Below, in pieces: positions 11,183-21,925 of a DNA stretch of 64,000 nt (within the stretch, counting starts at the first letter, position 1; each line of letters begins with the position of its first letter). The DNA is taken from contig NW_026063264.1 of assembly GCF_024362695.1 (NCBI RefSeq), positions 186,001 through 250,000 on the forward strand. The letters are read 5' to 3'. Both the position numbers and the translations under genes were made by a program. The DNA comes from Pectinophora gossypiella (taxonomy: Eukaryota; Arthropoda; Insecta; Lepidoptera; Gelechiidae). The notes under the pieces are model-generated. The model was not told the origin of the DNA, did no database searches, and saw only the letters and a list, made by a program, of their open reading frames with translations.

Positions 11183-11970
11183 TCAACAGACAACATGTTC
11201 TTTAAAATTCTCGCTGACCTGTCACCTAAACAAGTACCTATCGATATTACAAATAGTTAGACCTACCTTCTACGCTTGAATATGTTTATTTCCAAAACCA
11301 AATATTCCTTAAATCCTAGTAGAATTTGTAAACTCTTGTTAGGTACCTATTTCTTATTATCTGCGTTGTTTCGTCAAAGTTTTACTGTTACTACCACAAC
11401 AAAACCGTAGAACAGACTTCGTCGAAACGGCACCTTCGCGCAAAATTTTACAACGTACTAAATAAAAGTTTGTGTAAAATTCAAAGTCACATGCTAAACG
11501 TATTTCGGATATTCCGGATATTGGAAGTCGGATCCCGGAACTTTACGGCCCTATTCAATATCAACGTTTGGATGTCAACGTGAATCACGTCAGCCAGTCC
11601 CGAAGGTGGAAGTTGTAAATTCGCAACGTTCAAAGTGGAAATTGATAATGTTGATTTTGCCTCTGTATAATTGGATAGTTTCCTAGGCCAAAAATAAATT
11701 ATGAAATTCTTATTATTAAACAAAGACACCCCAAAAACACGTCTTCTTCTACTTAACTTATTTATTAATAATATAGTAAAAAGTGCGACATTTTGTCACG
11801 TGTTTCTATGACGTCACAGGTTGGTTTCTCATACAAATGCCATAGTAATTTCGTGTTTTGGTGTTTTCAAAGTAACTGATTTGATTAGTTGGAAACTACT
11901 CTGTTGAATTGTCAGACAAATTCGAGTTTTTAAATAGTTTTAAATATAATTTAGTCGCATTATTGTCACT
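11183..11970. other. Unannotated spacer
   Basis: An 80-codon minus frame (11487-11729) has no recognisable domain; nothing else seen. Confidence 0.4.
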
Positions 11971-12143
11971 GACACAGTTGGATCGACCTTTATAGACGGC
12001 GATACGGCTCACCAACTATCACGTTGGCCTAACACAGACCTCAGTGAGGTGTGGGTACTTGGTTCATCTTGCGATGGAGTATCTTACTATCCCAAGTGGG
12101 ACATAGTGGGATATAGTTATGAGCTTATGTATGTATGTTATGT
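11971..12143 (+). repeat. SINE-like family P, copy 1
   Basis: Contains ATAGACGGCGATACGGCTCA, GTGAGGTGTGGGTACTTGGT and a TATGTATGTATG tail. Other copies at 37497-37646, 59402-59518 and 59901-60060. Confidence 0.6.
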
Positions 12144-12776
12144 AATAAAATCTGAGAGACATATTTTGTGGTGCGGACTCTATGATTCATAATATCGCGT
12201 CGTTTTATAATGACTTCAGTGATTTAAATAAAAATAAAAAAGTTCAACTTGTTGCCACATAATGTAGGAAATTACCATACTTACTAAAACCGAATATAGT
12301 TTACTGCACGAAAAACAGAAACAATTACAAAGATAGGCTTTCTACGTTCATGGCCATTGGTGGTTATACTTTAAAGAATAAATACATTAAAGAATATTTT
12401 TCCAGGCAAACTTTTTTGTAACATAAACGATGAAGATGTTTCTGAGTCGGCTTTTATTTAGGTGTACATTACTGAAACTAAAAGCAGTCTTGTCTTTAAC
12501 ACTTTTCTTTTTCAACAAAGAACAAAATTAATAATAAAATTACTTTTTCGCCGAAATACTTAAAATATCTCACCGAACGAACTGAAGTTTTGGCTATCCC
12601 ATGGCAATATGTCCTTCGGTTCGGGTATGATTCTAAAACATATTTTACGCGTACCGTAGTCAAGGGTCATAGGCTGGTTTACGACTTACTATCGCGTTAA
12701 CCGAACTTCACGACCTAATCCTGAAAGGTTGTGAATCCCGATACATGCGTGTAAAATGGCATTGTGTCATTGTGTA
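12144..12776. other. Unannotated spacer
   Basis: Nothing recognised. Confidence 0.4.
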
Positions 12777-12925
12777 TGCGTTTTCGGAGGTATGTGACCT
12801 AACCTGTATTGGGCTGGTTTTCCCTTCGCGGGTTGGAAGGTCAGACAGGCCGTTGCTTCTGTAAAAAACTGGACCTGTCAAATCTTCAGGTTAGGTAAGC
12901 GGACCCTGTAAAAAAAAATGGGATA
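12777..12925 (-). repeat. Repeat family D
   Basis: GGTATGTGACCTAACCTGTA through GTAAAAAACTGGACCTGTCA to TTAGGTAAGCGGACCCTGTA, ending near a GGGATAATG motif. Probable LINE 3' tail. Confidence 0.65.
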
Positions 12926-13017
12926 ATGGCATTGTATCATGGTGACACTGTATTGCATACCCACCATAGTATATTGACAAGTTTTAACATTATTGGACGC
13001 GTTTATATTCACAACAG

Positions 13018-13193
13018 GGGGGGGGGGGGGCGTTAAAAAGGCCACATCGAAGAAATTCTTCTAAAAAAAAATATTGCAACAACTTTTATTAACATTTGCG
13101 CATATAAAACTAAGTGCGCAATACACACAAATGTCAAATATCAATATTACTTTTTTATATGAATCGCTTCGATGTGGTCTTTTGAACCCCCCC
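13018..13193. mobile_element. MITE family S, copy 1
   Basis: Inverted ends: G13 then CGTTAAAAAGGCCACATCGA on the left, and TCGATGTGGTCTTTTGAAC then C7 on the right. A second copy is at 46972-47105. Confidence 0.65.
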
Positions 13194-13350
13194 GGTCTAG
13201 TCATTGGAGTTGGTTCGGGTTCGATTCCCGATGGGGATACGGTCAAAAATAACTTTGTGAGACTGTCCTTTGTTTGGCTAAACATTATAAGCTACTCACC
13301 AGATTGCCTAAATATAAGATGATCGGTGCTTCAGAGGGCACGTTAAACAG
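13188..13350 (+). repeat. SINE family A, 5' half
   Basis: A-box-like GGTCTAGTCATTGG, B-box GGTTCGATTCCC, then AACTTTGTGAGACTGTCCTT and GAGGGCACGTTAAAC; ends before the 3' half. Abuts the family S MITE. Confidence 0.65.
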
Positions 13351-13449
13351 TAGGTAAGTATATACCTCGTGTATACTTAATTATTATTAACCGAGACCGA
13401 CTAACAATCGTGGGGTCAATATTGTCAGTCAGTGAGTAACTCTGAGTTC

Positions 13450-13595
13450 TCAGGATGGATATCAGAAACGAGGTAGACCCCGAAAAAGATTATAATATTT
13501 AGATGACGCGACACGAGTTCAAAGCCGTCTAGGGTGGACGAAGGGGAGGCTTTTACTCAGCTATGGGGCAGTATAGGCGAAACTAGAACTACTGG
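13450..13595 (+). pseudogene. RTE-like LINE: C-terminal remnant
   Basis: Broken frames spell G-Y-Q-K-R-G-R-P-R-K-R (the usual GRPxKRW region of RTE-type ORF2) and, further on, an A-F-T-Q-L-like end, followed by the tail. Degraded. Confidence 0.5.
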
Positions 13596-13971
13596 TTACA
13601 TGAGCCAGGGTGATAAATTGGATCATTGAGTTTACTACCCACACGAGTGAAGAACATAGCACCAACTTAACTAAAATAGTTTATTCTAGCACACTGTTTT
13701 CGCACGCACTTCGCACCCAACAGACAATAAAGATAGATCTTTAGGCCTTTCTATTTGGTAGCAAACAAAAGAAGTGCCGTAAATAAAAGTGTCTTAACCT
13801 TTTATATGGTGAAGGTATTTTTAATCTTAAAGGGCTTAAAGCAGTTGATCTATTGGCTGTAAGGGTCTGGCTTTGTGGAGGGTTTTATTTGACAACTTAA
13901 CCTTGGAACTTTGCCCTTGAAGCTTACGTAAACATTTTATTGTCGTACTAAACAAAAGTACGAATGTTTTT
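13596..13971. other. Unannotated spacer
   Basis: Nothing recognised. Confidence 0.35.
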
Positions 13972-14115
13972 CGGAGGTATGTGACCTAACCTGTATACGC
14001 TTGGTTTTCCCTTCGTGGGTTGGAAGGACTGACAGGGACTCGCTTCTGTAAAAAACCGGACCTGTCAAATCTTAAGGTTAGGTAAGCGGACCTCATGAGA
14101 AACGGGATAGCGCTT
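13972..14115 (-). repeat. Repeat family D
   Basis: TCGGAGGTATGTGACCTAAC to GTAAGCGGACCTCATGAGAA with the GTAAAAAACCGGACCTGTCA core. Confidence 0.65.
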
Positions 14116-14187
14116 GTGAGATACCAATGACTAAGTATACTAAGGTAACTAACTCACGCTCTGTTACGTAATATAGATGAAAAAAAC

Positions 14188-14283
14188 GTATATCCTCCTA
14201 AGACCGAATGTTCTTTATAAATCCAAACCCCATTGTTTAACTATTGTGTCTGGAAATCTCGGTCTTAAGAGGATAATGAACTG
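14188..14283. repeat. Short MITE-like family X, copy 1
   Basis: CCCATTGTTTAACTATTGTG core between inverted ends (CCTCCTAAGACCGA and its near complement). Second copy at 51217-51300 with ends CGTAAGGCCC / GGGCCTTACG. Confidence 0.55.
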
Positions 14284-15390
14284 TAGATTCTAATATGTAC
14301 AATCTAAAATGTACTACTAATCGATAAAAAAATACAACTTTTGTACAACAAATGTCAATTTTATTTTTTTGAATTTGGATCAATAATTACCTATTAAGAT
14401 TTAAAAAAGTTCTGTAAAATGTTATTTTTTATTAATGTTTTTGTTTCGTAACCATTTAATATTTTTCTACATGATGTTTTTATTGATGAGAAGTCTATAT
14501 TAGTCTATTGGTTTTCTAACTTCAAGGAATTTACGGGTTGAAGAGAATAAGTTCATGTTTGTAACAGATGTGATGTCAAGCAGTCGCCGTTCGGGGAGTC
14601 GCTGTCAACGCTACAATTCGATTTTCTCTACAGACAATAAACCTAATCGCTAATTAATAGACAAAATAATGCATGTAACTTCTTTGTTCCATTGCTTATT
14701 TACCTACACTCATATTACTTAATGACATTCCATGTACTTAACGAATAGAATTTAGAATATCGCGTGAGTAAAATGAAATGATATTATATCTTCAACATTT
14801 TGTATAATACACAGAAGTTACATCATTAATATTCTGCCATCAGCGTCTTATCAATCTTCAAAGTGACGTGGTTCAATATTTGGTTAAAAACAACATCACT
14901 GTCTCTCTCATACATATACAACCGCGGCATACTAATTTTCCCGCACACAAGGGCCCTCAGCGTACATCTATTACCGTCATTCTAATCTTTATTATAAGTA
15001 TTTTATCTATATTATCGACATGAGTTTATGGACTTCCAATTCCCCAGAGCGTAATTTTTGAACGACCCCTCATACTAGGCGCACCATATTTCATTTTAAG
15101 AACCGGACACTTTTCTGGGCGTGTATACTGAACTATTTTTACGGTTCATTTTTTTGGCCAAGAAACATTATTTAAGTACGTAATTACGCACCTACTACGT
15201 AAAAAGTGTAGTGATATTAGTTTCATTTCGGTGTCTTGTTTGCCTGAACAAGCTAACCAGTGCCCCATAGATGTTTATTGGAATTTTCGAATATACAAAT
15301 TCAAATTAAGTATTTTAATTTCGCTTATTATAAAAAATAATAATATTTGCATTATAAATTATTGTTATTATAATTATTGGTTATTATAAT
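14284..15390. other. Unannotated stretch upstream of the transferase
   Basis: AT-rich; nothing recognised. It could contain intron or a 5' non-coding exon of the gene starting at 15994, but I cannot identify a promoter. Confidence 0.3.
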
Positions 15391-15451
15391 CAGTGGTTTT
15401 TATAATTATTAAATGTAGGATAAGTACATTTAATAATTATAAAAACCACTG
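15391..15451. repeat. Perfect 27-bp hairpin
   Basis: Arms 15391-15417 and 15425-15451 are exact reverse complements (starting CAGTGGTTTTTATAATTATT) with the 7-base loop GGATAAG. It lies about 540 bp upstream of the transferase ATG, probably within its first intron. Confidence 0.85.
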
Positions 15452-15949
15452 CTTCATTCGCTACTCTTATCAAAAATTTACGTCCCCGTTTCTCAGGTAG
15501 TGGATGCTTGTGGTTAACCTACATATCTATTTACGGGACGGCTTAGAAGCTATAACGTTAAAATTTATATGAAAGCTCGAGCTTCAGATTTTAGCCGTAC
15601 GCCATTTATCCTTAGTTAGGGGATAGTATTTCCTCCTAAAATATGCACATATTGGAGTTTTGAAGTTTTAGACAATATTATGAATGCAAAATAGTATATT
15701 ACCTATTTGCTTGCCATAATAATTATGATGCATATTAATCTTTGGACTTTGATGTCAAGTGTGTTCCGTCCCTTTGAGGCCATTAAGGAGGGAATGGTAT
15801 CTTTGTTAATTTTAACTTCCACAGGTATTTATTTATATTGTTCTGGGAGCGAATAAAAAATATAGAACACGTTCACATACACACACACACGTTGGCTCTG
15901 TCCACCTAAATAGGGATTACATGTGTTAATTTATGTATGTATGTATTTA

Positions 15950-15958
15950 TTGTTTCAG
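15950..15958 (+). promoter_or_regulatory. Probable 3' splice site before the transferase ATG
   Basis: TTGTTTCAG follows a T-rich run and precedes the ATG at 15994 by 35 bases. An in-frame ATG at 15937 lies within the presumed intron end, which is why I did not use it. The donor is not identified. Confidence 0.6.
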
Positions 15959-15993
15959 GTAACATAACTTACATTGAGAACCGTTCATCTACA

Positions 15994-17574
15994 ATGGAAA
16001 CTAGTAATATAGCACCTCGAGGTATGGTGGTGACTCCTCACCATCTTGCCACTCAGAGCGCTCTTGACATCCTCAGGGAAGGTGGCACAGCCATGGAAGC
16101 TACTGTAGCTGCTGCTGCTACTTTAGCAGTCGTCTACCCTCATATGAACGGCATTGGTGGTGACGGCTTTTGGCTCATCGTACCTCCACACGAAGACCCA
16201 ATAGTAATCGAAGCTTGTGGCATGGCTGGCAGCTTAGCTACTCCCGACTTTTATAAAGGTTACGACAATATACCTTTCCAAGGACCAAAATCAGCCAACA
16301 CAGTAGCTGGAACCGTTGGAGGATGGAAAGAAGCTTTAAACTACGTGTCTGAATGTGGGTACCAAAGGAAGTCTGTATCAAGACTGTTGGCTGACGCCAT
16401 AACCTATGCTGAAAAAGGATATGCCATGACAGCGAGTCAAGAAAACGCTTTGAAAGATATAAGAACACAAGGAGTTTTAAGTCAATTCGCAGAAGTATTT
16501 ATGCCAGACGGTAAAATACCGACTGTTGGCGAGAGGTTTTGTCAAAATAATTTGGCAAAAACTTTAAAACATTTGGCTGAAAATGGTTTAAACAGCTTTT
16601 ATCGTGGAGAGTTAGCGAAGTTGATAGTAGAAGATATGGCAACACTTGGTATGCCTATTACAGAAGCAGATCTTGCGAACTACTCTCCTGTTAGAAAAGT
16701 TCCATTGAGATTACTTCATAGCCAGGGGGAGATACTTAATACGCCACCACCGACTCAAGGAGTCGTGTCACTGGCAATTCTGGGAATCTTGGATAAATTG
16801 AAAATTGATGGCACAAATGAAGGTGAACTTATACACATGACCGTCGAAGCAACTAAGCAAGCTTTTACTCTACGAGATCAATATATTACTGATCCTAAAT
16901 TTATGACAGTGGATCCAAAAACTCTTATTGCTGAACGCAATATTTTGAAAATGGCTCAAAATATTAATCGTGATTGCGCTGCTACAGGCAAGGGCAAAGG
17001 GCCCGGTGATACGATTTGGTTAGGAGTAATGGATAACAAGGGATTTTCTGTTTCATACATACAAAGTTTGTACCATCATTTTGGAAGTGGAGTGCTTTTG
17101 CCAAAAACTGGAATAGTTTGGCATAATAGGGGAGTCGCATTCACCTTAGATGACAATGACCTGCAGTTTTTGAAACCTGGTAAGATACCATACCATACAT
17201 TGAATCCTCCTGCGGCTCGTTTGAAGGACGGAAGGGTTATGATTTATGGCACTAGGGGTGGTGATGGTCAACCGCAGACCCAGGCAGCGATTTTCCATCG
17301 ATACGTGGTACAAGGTATACCATTACAGACATCTGTTTCGCTGCCCAGGTGGTTGTACGGTCGCACGGTTGGCGATAAGAACGATAAATTAAAAGTAGAG
17401 GGCAGGTTCTCAGATGATATTGTGAATTATTTGAAAGATAGAGGTCATGACGTCGAATATTTACCAGCTTATAGCGAATTAGTAGGACAGGCCGGAGCTT
17501 TGGTGAGACATCCAGATGGAATGATGGAAGGCGCGTTCGATCCACGAAGCAACGGAAGTGCTGCAGGGTTTTAA
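15994..17574 (+). CDS. Gamma-glutamyltransferase / glutathione hydrolase, bacterial YwrD type
   Basis: Encodes a 526-residue N-terminal-nucleophile hydrolase of the gamma-glutamyltranspeptidase family, which cleaves gamma-glutamyl bonds such as in glutathione and can transfer the glutamyl group. Visible landmarks: N-terminal G-M-V-V-T-P-H-H-L-A-T-Q-S-A, a glycine loop N-G-I-G-G-D-G-F (about residue 70), and G-P-G-D-T-I-W-L-G, where Thr340 (codon 17011-17013) is the expected autocleavage site and nucleophile. Then S-L-Y-H-H-F-G-S-G and G-T-R-G-G-D-G-Q-P near the C-terminus. Cleavage would leave about 339- and 187-residue subunits. Length matches the bacterial YwrD group (about 525). No signal peptide or membrane anchor is visible, unlike animal GGTs, so a cytosolic enzyme is likely. 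I chose the ATG at 15994 because of the upstream splice acceptor, good context (A at -3, G at +4) and family length. A single coding exon and bacterial-type sequence suggest horizontal transfer; this is inference without a tree. Confidence 0.88.
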   Translation: METSNIAPRGMVVTPHHLATQSALDILREGGTAMEATVAAAATLAVVYPHMNGIGGDGFWLIVPPHEDPIVIEACGMAGSLATPDFYKGYDNIPFQGPKSANTVAGTVGGWKEALNYVSECGYQRKSVSRLLADAITYAEKGYAMTASQENALKDIRTQGVLSQFAEVFMPDGKIPTVGERFCQNNLAKTLKHLAENGLNSFYRGELAKLIVEDMATLGMPITEADLANYSPVRKVPLRLLHSQGEILNTPPPTQGVVSLAILGILDKLKIDGTNEGELIHMTVEATKQAFTLRDQYITDPKFMTVDPKTLIAERNILKMAQNINRDCAATGKGKGPGDTIWLGVMDNKGFSVSYIQSLYHHFGSGVLLPKTGIVWHNRGVAFTLDDNDLQFLKPGKIPYHTLNPPAARLKDGRVMIYGTRGGDGQPQTQAAIFHRYVVQGIPLQTSVSLPRWLYGRTVGDKNDKLKVEGRFSDDIVNYLKDRGHDVEYLPAYSELVGQAGALVRHPDGMMEGAFDPRSNGSAAGF

Positions 17575-18235
17575 TGAGCATTTATGCTATTTAATAGATT
17601 AAGACTGATTTTACTTTTTTTACAATTCATTTATATGAATAATGATAGGTTTTTATTGACCAAATGACAATAGGATATTAAAGTGATATACTGAAATGAT
17701 TTGAATAGAGACTAGGCACTTACTTTATAAAATTGGGAGATAAATTTTCAAGAACGAAAGCCTAGTAGTCTGTCAATGTCACTGACAAAAATTTCTTTTT
17801 ACTAATTGAATCTTTTTTAATGCTTTTGTTATTCAGAGGCTTTGTTAAATTCTTGGAAATGGAAAAGTAATTTAGAGGCAGAATTAACAGACAGTGTTGG
17901 AACAGTTTTAAATTAGACAATCTTTTTGAAATATACTCCGTGACTCGAACTGTGGTAGCCAATAATTCACTTTTATTGGAAAGATAAGGGAATGAACAAA
18001 GAATGGTGGGGTATAAAACGTCATGAATCAAAATCCGGTTTTAAAATCAAACCCAAGATAGGCATGGCGTGACCACTGGCATTTTAATGGAAGCAGTTTG
18101 ATTAATTTGTTCATTTGTATTTAATTGGAGGAGGATATTATACTTTAAATATTATTAGCAGTCACGAATGTTTAAATTCGTGACTGTTCCTATTGTAAAG
18201 TTTTGCTCATTATCAAAATCTAAGTCAATAAAGTA
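17575..18235 (+). other. 3' flank of the transferase with candidate poly(A) signals
   Basis: ATTAAA at 17677-17682 and AATAAA at 18227-18232 are candidate polyadenylation signals. A small palindrome (11-bp arms, 18159-18169 and 18176-18186) lies between. No coding frame supported. Confidence 0.4.
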
Positions 18236-18477
18236 AACAATATACGGCATTGTTCGAATTTATACCCGGAATCCGCCGCTGCTCAAGGTTTTATGCAAAT
18301 ATCGACTTAAATGCGTATATGAAATACGGTTACGATTTACTATAAAACATTCCTTAGACACAATATTTTAAGTAAATAGGTTTAATACAAAGTATCTATT
18401 AAGTGTAACAATAGTTAATGTACTGGGTATTTTGATTAAATATTTTCATTTTATTTAAATAACGTTTTGTATTAAAT

Positions 18478-18620
18478 ATCTCCTGTACTAAAAGGTTGCC
18501 TGGAAGATATTGCTGCTTAGCAACAAGGCCGCCTGTTGTACTCTTTCTATTTTTTCTTTTGTTTCGTATTTTATATTTCCTATTTGTGCGCTAAAGTATT
18601 GGTTATGTTAAATGTTTCGT
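18478..18620 (+). repeat. LINE 3' end, family H
   Basis: GGTTGCCTGGAAGATATTGC, AAGGCCGCCTGTTGTACTC and the degenerate TTGTGCGCTAAAGTATTGG tail match family H in plus orientation. Confidence 0.7.
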
Positions 18621-18744
18621 GTTCTTTAATATGCCAATTACAACCGAATGCTATTTTTGTACACGCAATAAAATGTGTTACGAAAGGCAAAACTAATATC
18701 ATACAGGTAATAGCTTTATGAGGCGTCAGACGAAGACGAAGGAT

Positions 18745-19314
18745 ACTGTTACATACTGGACCTTTATTTTAAGTTTTTTCCGTCATTTTCTTATTCGCCG
18801 AAAAGAAAAGGGATGGATGATCCGGCGTGGTCGACGATTTCCTTTAATCAGCGCTTATCGCCATCGACCCACTAGGGTCGAGTCATTCTTTCAAATATTT
18901 CATTCTCTCAGACGACGCCCTGAGCCGAGGTTCGCGCCCAACTGGGCACCCTCAGGCCTGTTATCTTAAACTTTGTATCGGGTGAGAGCCTTCAGCGCTC
19001 CCCATTTGTCCGGCTAAGTAGTTCATGCCATCTGCGACAAATCTGCAATGTCACGTCAAAAAAAAAAGGGATGGATGATTGACAACTGTTAATTTTAAAA
19101 TGACGCTCATAATGCAATCTGTTTGACGTGTGTTGTCAGCTTATTTCTGTCGGGTTATTGGCCAATAGAAAATTTTGGAAGTGATTTTTTAATTTCTGCT
19201 TAAAATTGACGTGTGTTCCATAAATTTTATGCCTGTCAATTACCCTTTTCGGTGGATAAGAAAATGACAGGTATAACTTAAAATAAACTTAGATGGTGTG
19301 CTGGAATCAACACC
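18745..19314. mobile_element. MITE M2, interrupted by retroposon C
   Basis: Left part has TTTATTTTAAGTTTTTTCCG and TCATTTTCTTATTCGCCGAA. The right part ends TGGAATCAACACC followed by ATT and contains GAAAATGACAGGTATAACTT, the inverted counterpart. The interior is broken at 18822-19067 by a family C retroposon. The left terminus is poorly defined. Confidence 0.6.
18822..19067 (+). mobile_element. Poly(A) retroposon C, full length with 12-bp target duplication
   Basis: Begins CCGGCGTGGTCGACG and ends GTCACGTC plus an A-run. GGGATGGATGAT occurs on both sides (18810-18821 and 19068-19079), so it was inserted by target-primed reverse transcription into the MITE at 18745-19314. No coding frame; non-autonomous. 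Defines the 5' end of the family. Confidence 0.8.
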
Positions 19315-20247
19315 ATTGTGATATAAACAGCCTATATTTAAGTGCCATAGCGAGGAAAATGTACGTCCACGGTCCTGAGATCTATTTATCAAACAGAAAA
19401 GGTATGAAGATAACCATTTCACCATTGCCGACAGTTGGAGCGAACGGAAATGAAAAAAAGTACAAGTACAACAATGCCATTAACTTCTTTCACAGGAAAT
19501 CAAATCGCGGCGTGAGTGTCGCTATAAATCTAACAATTTGTCGCGACCACGCTAATGTGGATGAATGGTCCAACAACCCACCTCGAAATTAAACTCCGGA
19601 ATAATGAAGTGGCCACATTTGTCTTAATTTACGGATAAACAGTTTATTAGATACGCATTAAGTTGTGCCGGAACTTTTGGGTCTCCAACTTTGAATGAGC
19701 TTGGTTGTCACTACGAGCCCCTTTATTGTGTTAGGGATTCTACGACAGTTTGCTTGTCTTGATTAATCTTTTGACTGTCTTATTAAGAAGCTGTGTTAAG
19801 ACTGGATTAGTTCAATTTGAAGGAATTACTCGTGTAACAGATGTTCCCGACAACGCTTACAGTTTCGGATAAATAAATTGATTCGCAAGTCTGGTGTGTA
19901 GGTATATTGTTATGCCGTAATTAGACTACAAGGTAAGAAATTGGAACTAATTATGTAAGCCGTAAACAAATTATTACTTTATACCTTTTTGCTGAATAAA
20001 GGCAACAGTAGACGCTTTAAGATTCTTATAATTAAAATTACCTTTGAAATATTTTCCTTTTAAACATAATATCTTTAATAGGGTACCTAATTACGTAGCG
20101 ACGATAGGTTTTTTGTTTGTTTTTGTTGGTTATTATACCAAATATTATAGAGGAGAGAGTTTCTTTGTTTTATTTGGTAGATTGAGTTGAGATATTAATT
20201 AATATAGTTTATTATATCATGTATAGTTTAAAAACATGTTAGTTAGT
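19315..20247. other. Unannotated spacer
   Basis: A 99-codon frame (19293-19592) overlaps the MITE edge and has no recognisable domain. Otherwise nothing. Confidence 0.4.
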
Positions 20248-20397
20248 TTGGCATGTTAAGCCGTTGGTTTTGGCTACTAGTCCAAACACCCCCACCAACC
20301 CACGGTGCAGCAACGTGGTGGAGTATGCTTCATACCCTCTCTGGTAGAAGGAGGGGAGGCCTGTGCTCAGCGGTGGGACGTGTTTGTATATGTGTAG
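20248..20397 (+). repeat. SINE family A, 3' half
   Basis: GCATGTTAAGCCGTTGGTTT, ACGTGGTGGAGTATGCTTCA and a diverged CAGCGGTGGGACGTG end. Confidence 0.7.
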
Positions 20398-20404
20398 TAC
20401 AAAA

Positions 20405-20590
20405 CAGGACGCAAGGTCTCTTCTGACTACTTATTTTGTAAGTATAACAAACAAGCCACCCCACTTGCGTCAGACAGAGTACTGTGAGCGGAAGGCAAGA
20501 GGGAAACCACTGCCCTATTTTTCCTTAAAAAAGTAGCATGGAAAATGCTACACCAACAAGAGCGTGGCTCTTAAATTGATGATGATGAAC
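20405..20590 (+). repeat. Retroposon family E, copy 1
   Basis: CACTTGCGTCAGACAGAGTA, GGAAGGCAAGAGGGAAACCA, ACAAGAGCGTGGCTCTTAAA then TTGATGATGATG tail. Closely matches 21110-21262. Confidence 0.65.
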
Positions 20591-20827
20591 GAACACGGTT
20601 AATCCTGCTTAATTGGATCAATTGATCGACAATGTTTCTTCACAACCACCAATAAAACTGAAGCGATTGAAGTGATACTTCATGAACAATGGCACGAGCT
20701 ACAATAGCGGTGAACAAGCATCAGATAGCACTCGCGTCGCAGTTATCGGACTCGCTGCTTTGTATGTGCCGGCATCCGCAACCATTTCTACCATCGATGT
20801 ACGAATGAAGGACATTTGTTTATTTAT

Positions 20828-21012
20828 TCAAATTCAAAATTCAAATTCAAAAATATCTTTATTCAATAGGTAACATAGTTACACTTTGAATCGTCAATTT
20901 TACATAACGAACGTCTCATCCGCCTAAAACTACTACAGCTTCTCACAACCTGTATAGCCGGGGAAAAGAAGCTGCAAGAAAAACCTCGGCACAGGGCCCT
21001 AGACGTTCTTTA
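20828..21012 (-). repeat. LINE 3' UTR, family W (CR1/Jockey type)
   Basis: Minus strand reads GGGCCCTGTGCCGAGGTTTT, TTTTAGGCGGATGAGACGTT and an AATAAAGATATTTTTGAATT tail with TTGAATTTGAA repeats, a 3' end I recognise as abundant in lepidopteran genomes. No coding part remains. Fragments at 32728-32806 and 63046-63135. Confidence 0.65.
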
Positions 21013-21262
21013 AAAAAAAATATATTTTTGCGTATGGTAAACGGTGAGGGCAGCAGTAACTGTCAGTACTATTCAGAGGCGGAGGACAGGAGTCCTAGTA
21101 TGGCTTTGTAATAGACTACTCTGGGCGCCATCCCACTTGCGTCAGACAGAGTACTGCGGGGCGGAAGGCAAGAGGGAAACCATTGCCCTATTTTTCCCTG
21201 AAAAAGTAGCATGGAAAATACTGCACCGACAAGAGCGTGGCTCTTAAATTGATGATGATGAT
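21013..21262 (+). repeat. Retroposon family E, copy 2
   Basis: A longer copy of 20405-20590 with 5' part GGTGAGGGCAGCAGTAACTG and a TTGATGATGATGATGG tail. Confidence 0.65.
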
Positions 21263-21500
21263 GGTAAAATATCCTGCGTAGATCATATACCTAATTTAAA
21301 CTCCCTCAACCAAGTCGCTGTCGCAGTCATCCGTCACACAATGCAGCTCGGCTATGCCACCTGGGAACTGGTGTATAGGGCACTCGTTCACTATGTAAGA
21401 TAAGGTCTGATCCGGGTGACCACATTCACAGTACGGCGACTCTTTTAAGCCTTTATGTAGGTGACGGTTCGACATCCCGTGGTCGGCCCTACACCGGTTC
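21263..21500 (-). pseudogene. LINE ORF2 C-terminal remnant with Cys/His motif
   Basis: A minus-strand frame reads H-L-H-K-G-L-K-E-S-P-Y-C-E-C-G-H-P-D-Q-T and then Y-I-V-N-E-C-P, the C-x-C...H...C arrangement often found after the reverse transcriptase of non-LTR elements, followed by a stop. The upstream frame is broken. A second copy in opposite orientation lies at 22185-22345. Confidence 0.6.
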
Positions 21501-21925
21501 CGTCAGGTCCAGCTTTTTCGTTTGGTGTCAAAGCCAGGGAACGTTCTCGACTGCATTGGCTCACCGGAATGTCCTTCGCGAATCTGCGATTATATCATGG
21601 ATTTATTTATTTAAAAACCAAATATGCAATTAAGTACACGAAATTCATTCATTACGACACTGAATCCAATCCCTTGATGGGCTTAAAGTGTGTCAAGTTC
21701 ACGTCAGACAATACTTAATAGTCTTAAATAACACTTGGTTGATTTTAGAATACTGAAAGTTATACAGGTATACAGTTAGAATCTAATGCCAAATAACAAG
21801 TCAACATAATAAAAAATGTACGACTTAAATAATAGAGGGTCAGGTAGTAACTTAGGAATTAATAATTCTTAAGCGTACCTATTGGCAGGCGGTTTGTACA
21901 TCACAGGCTACGTCCCCTAATAAAA

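Noticed and set aside
15937..15993. Earlier in-frame ATG for the transferase
   Set aside because: Lies across the T-rich tract and splice acceptor; the extra 19 residues do not resemble the family, and the ATG at 15994 gives the expected length.
16238..16468. Minus-strand frames within the transferase
   Set aside because: Antisense shadows of the real coding exon.
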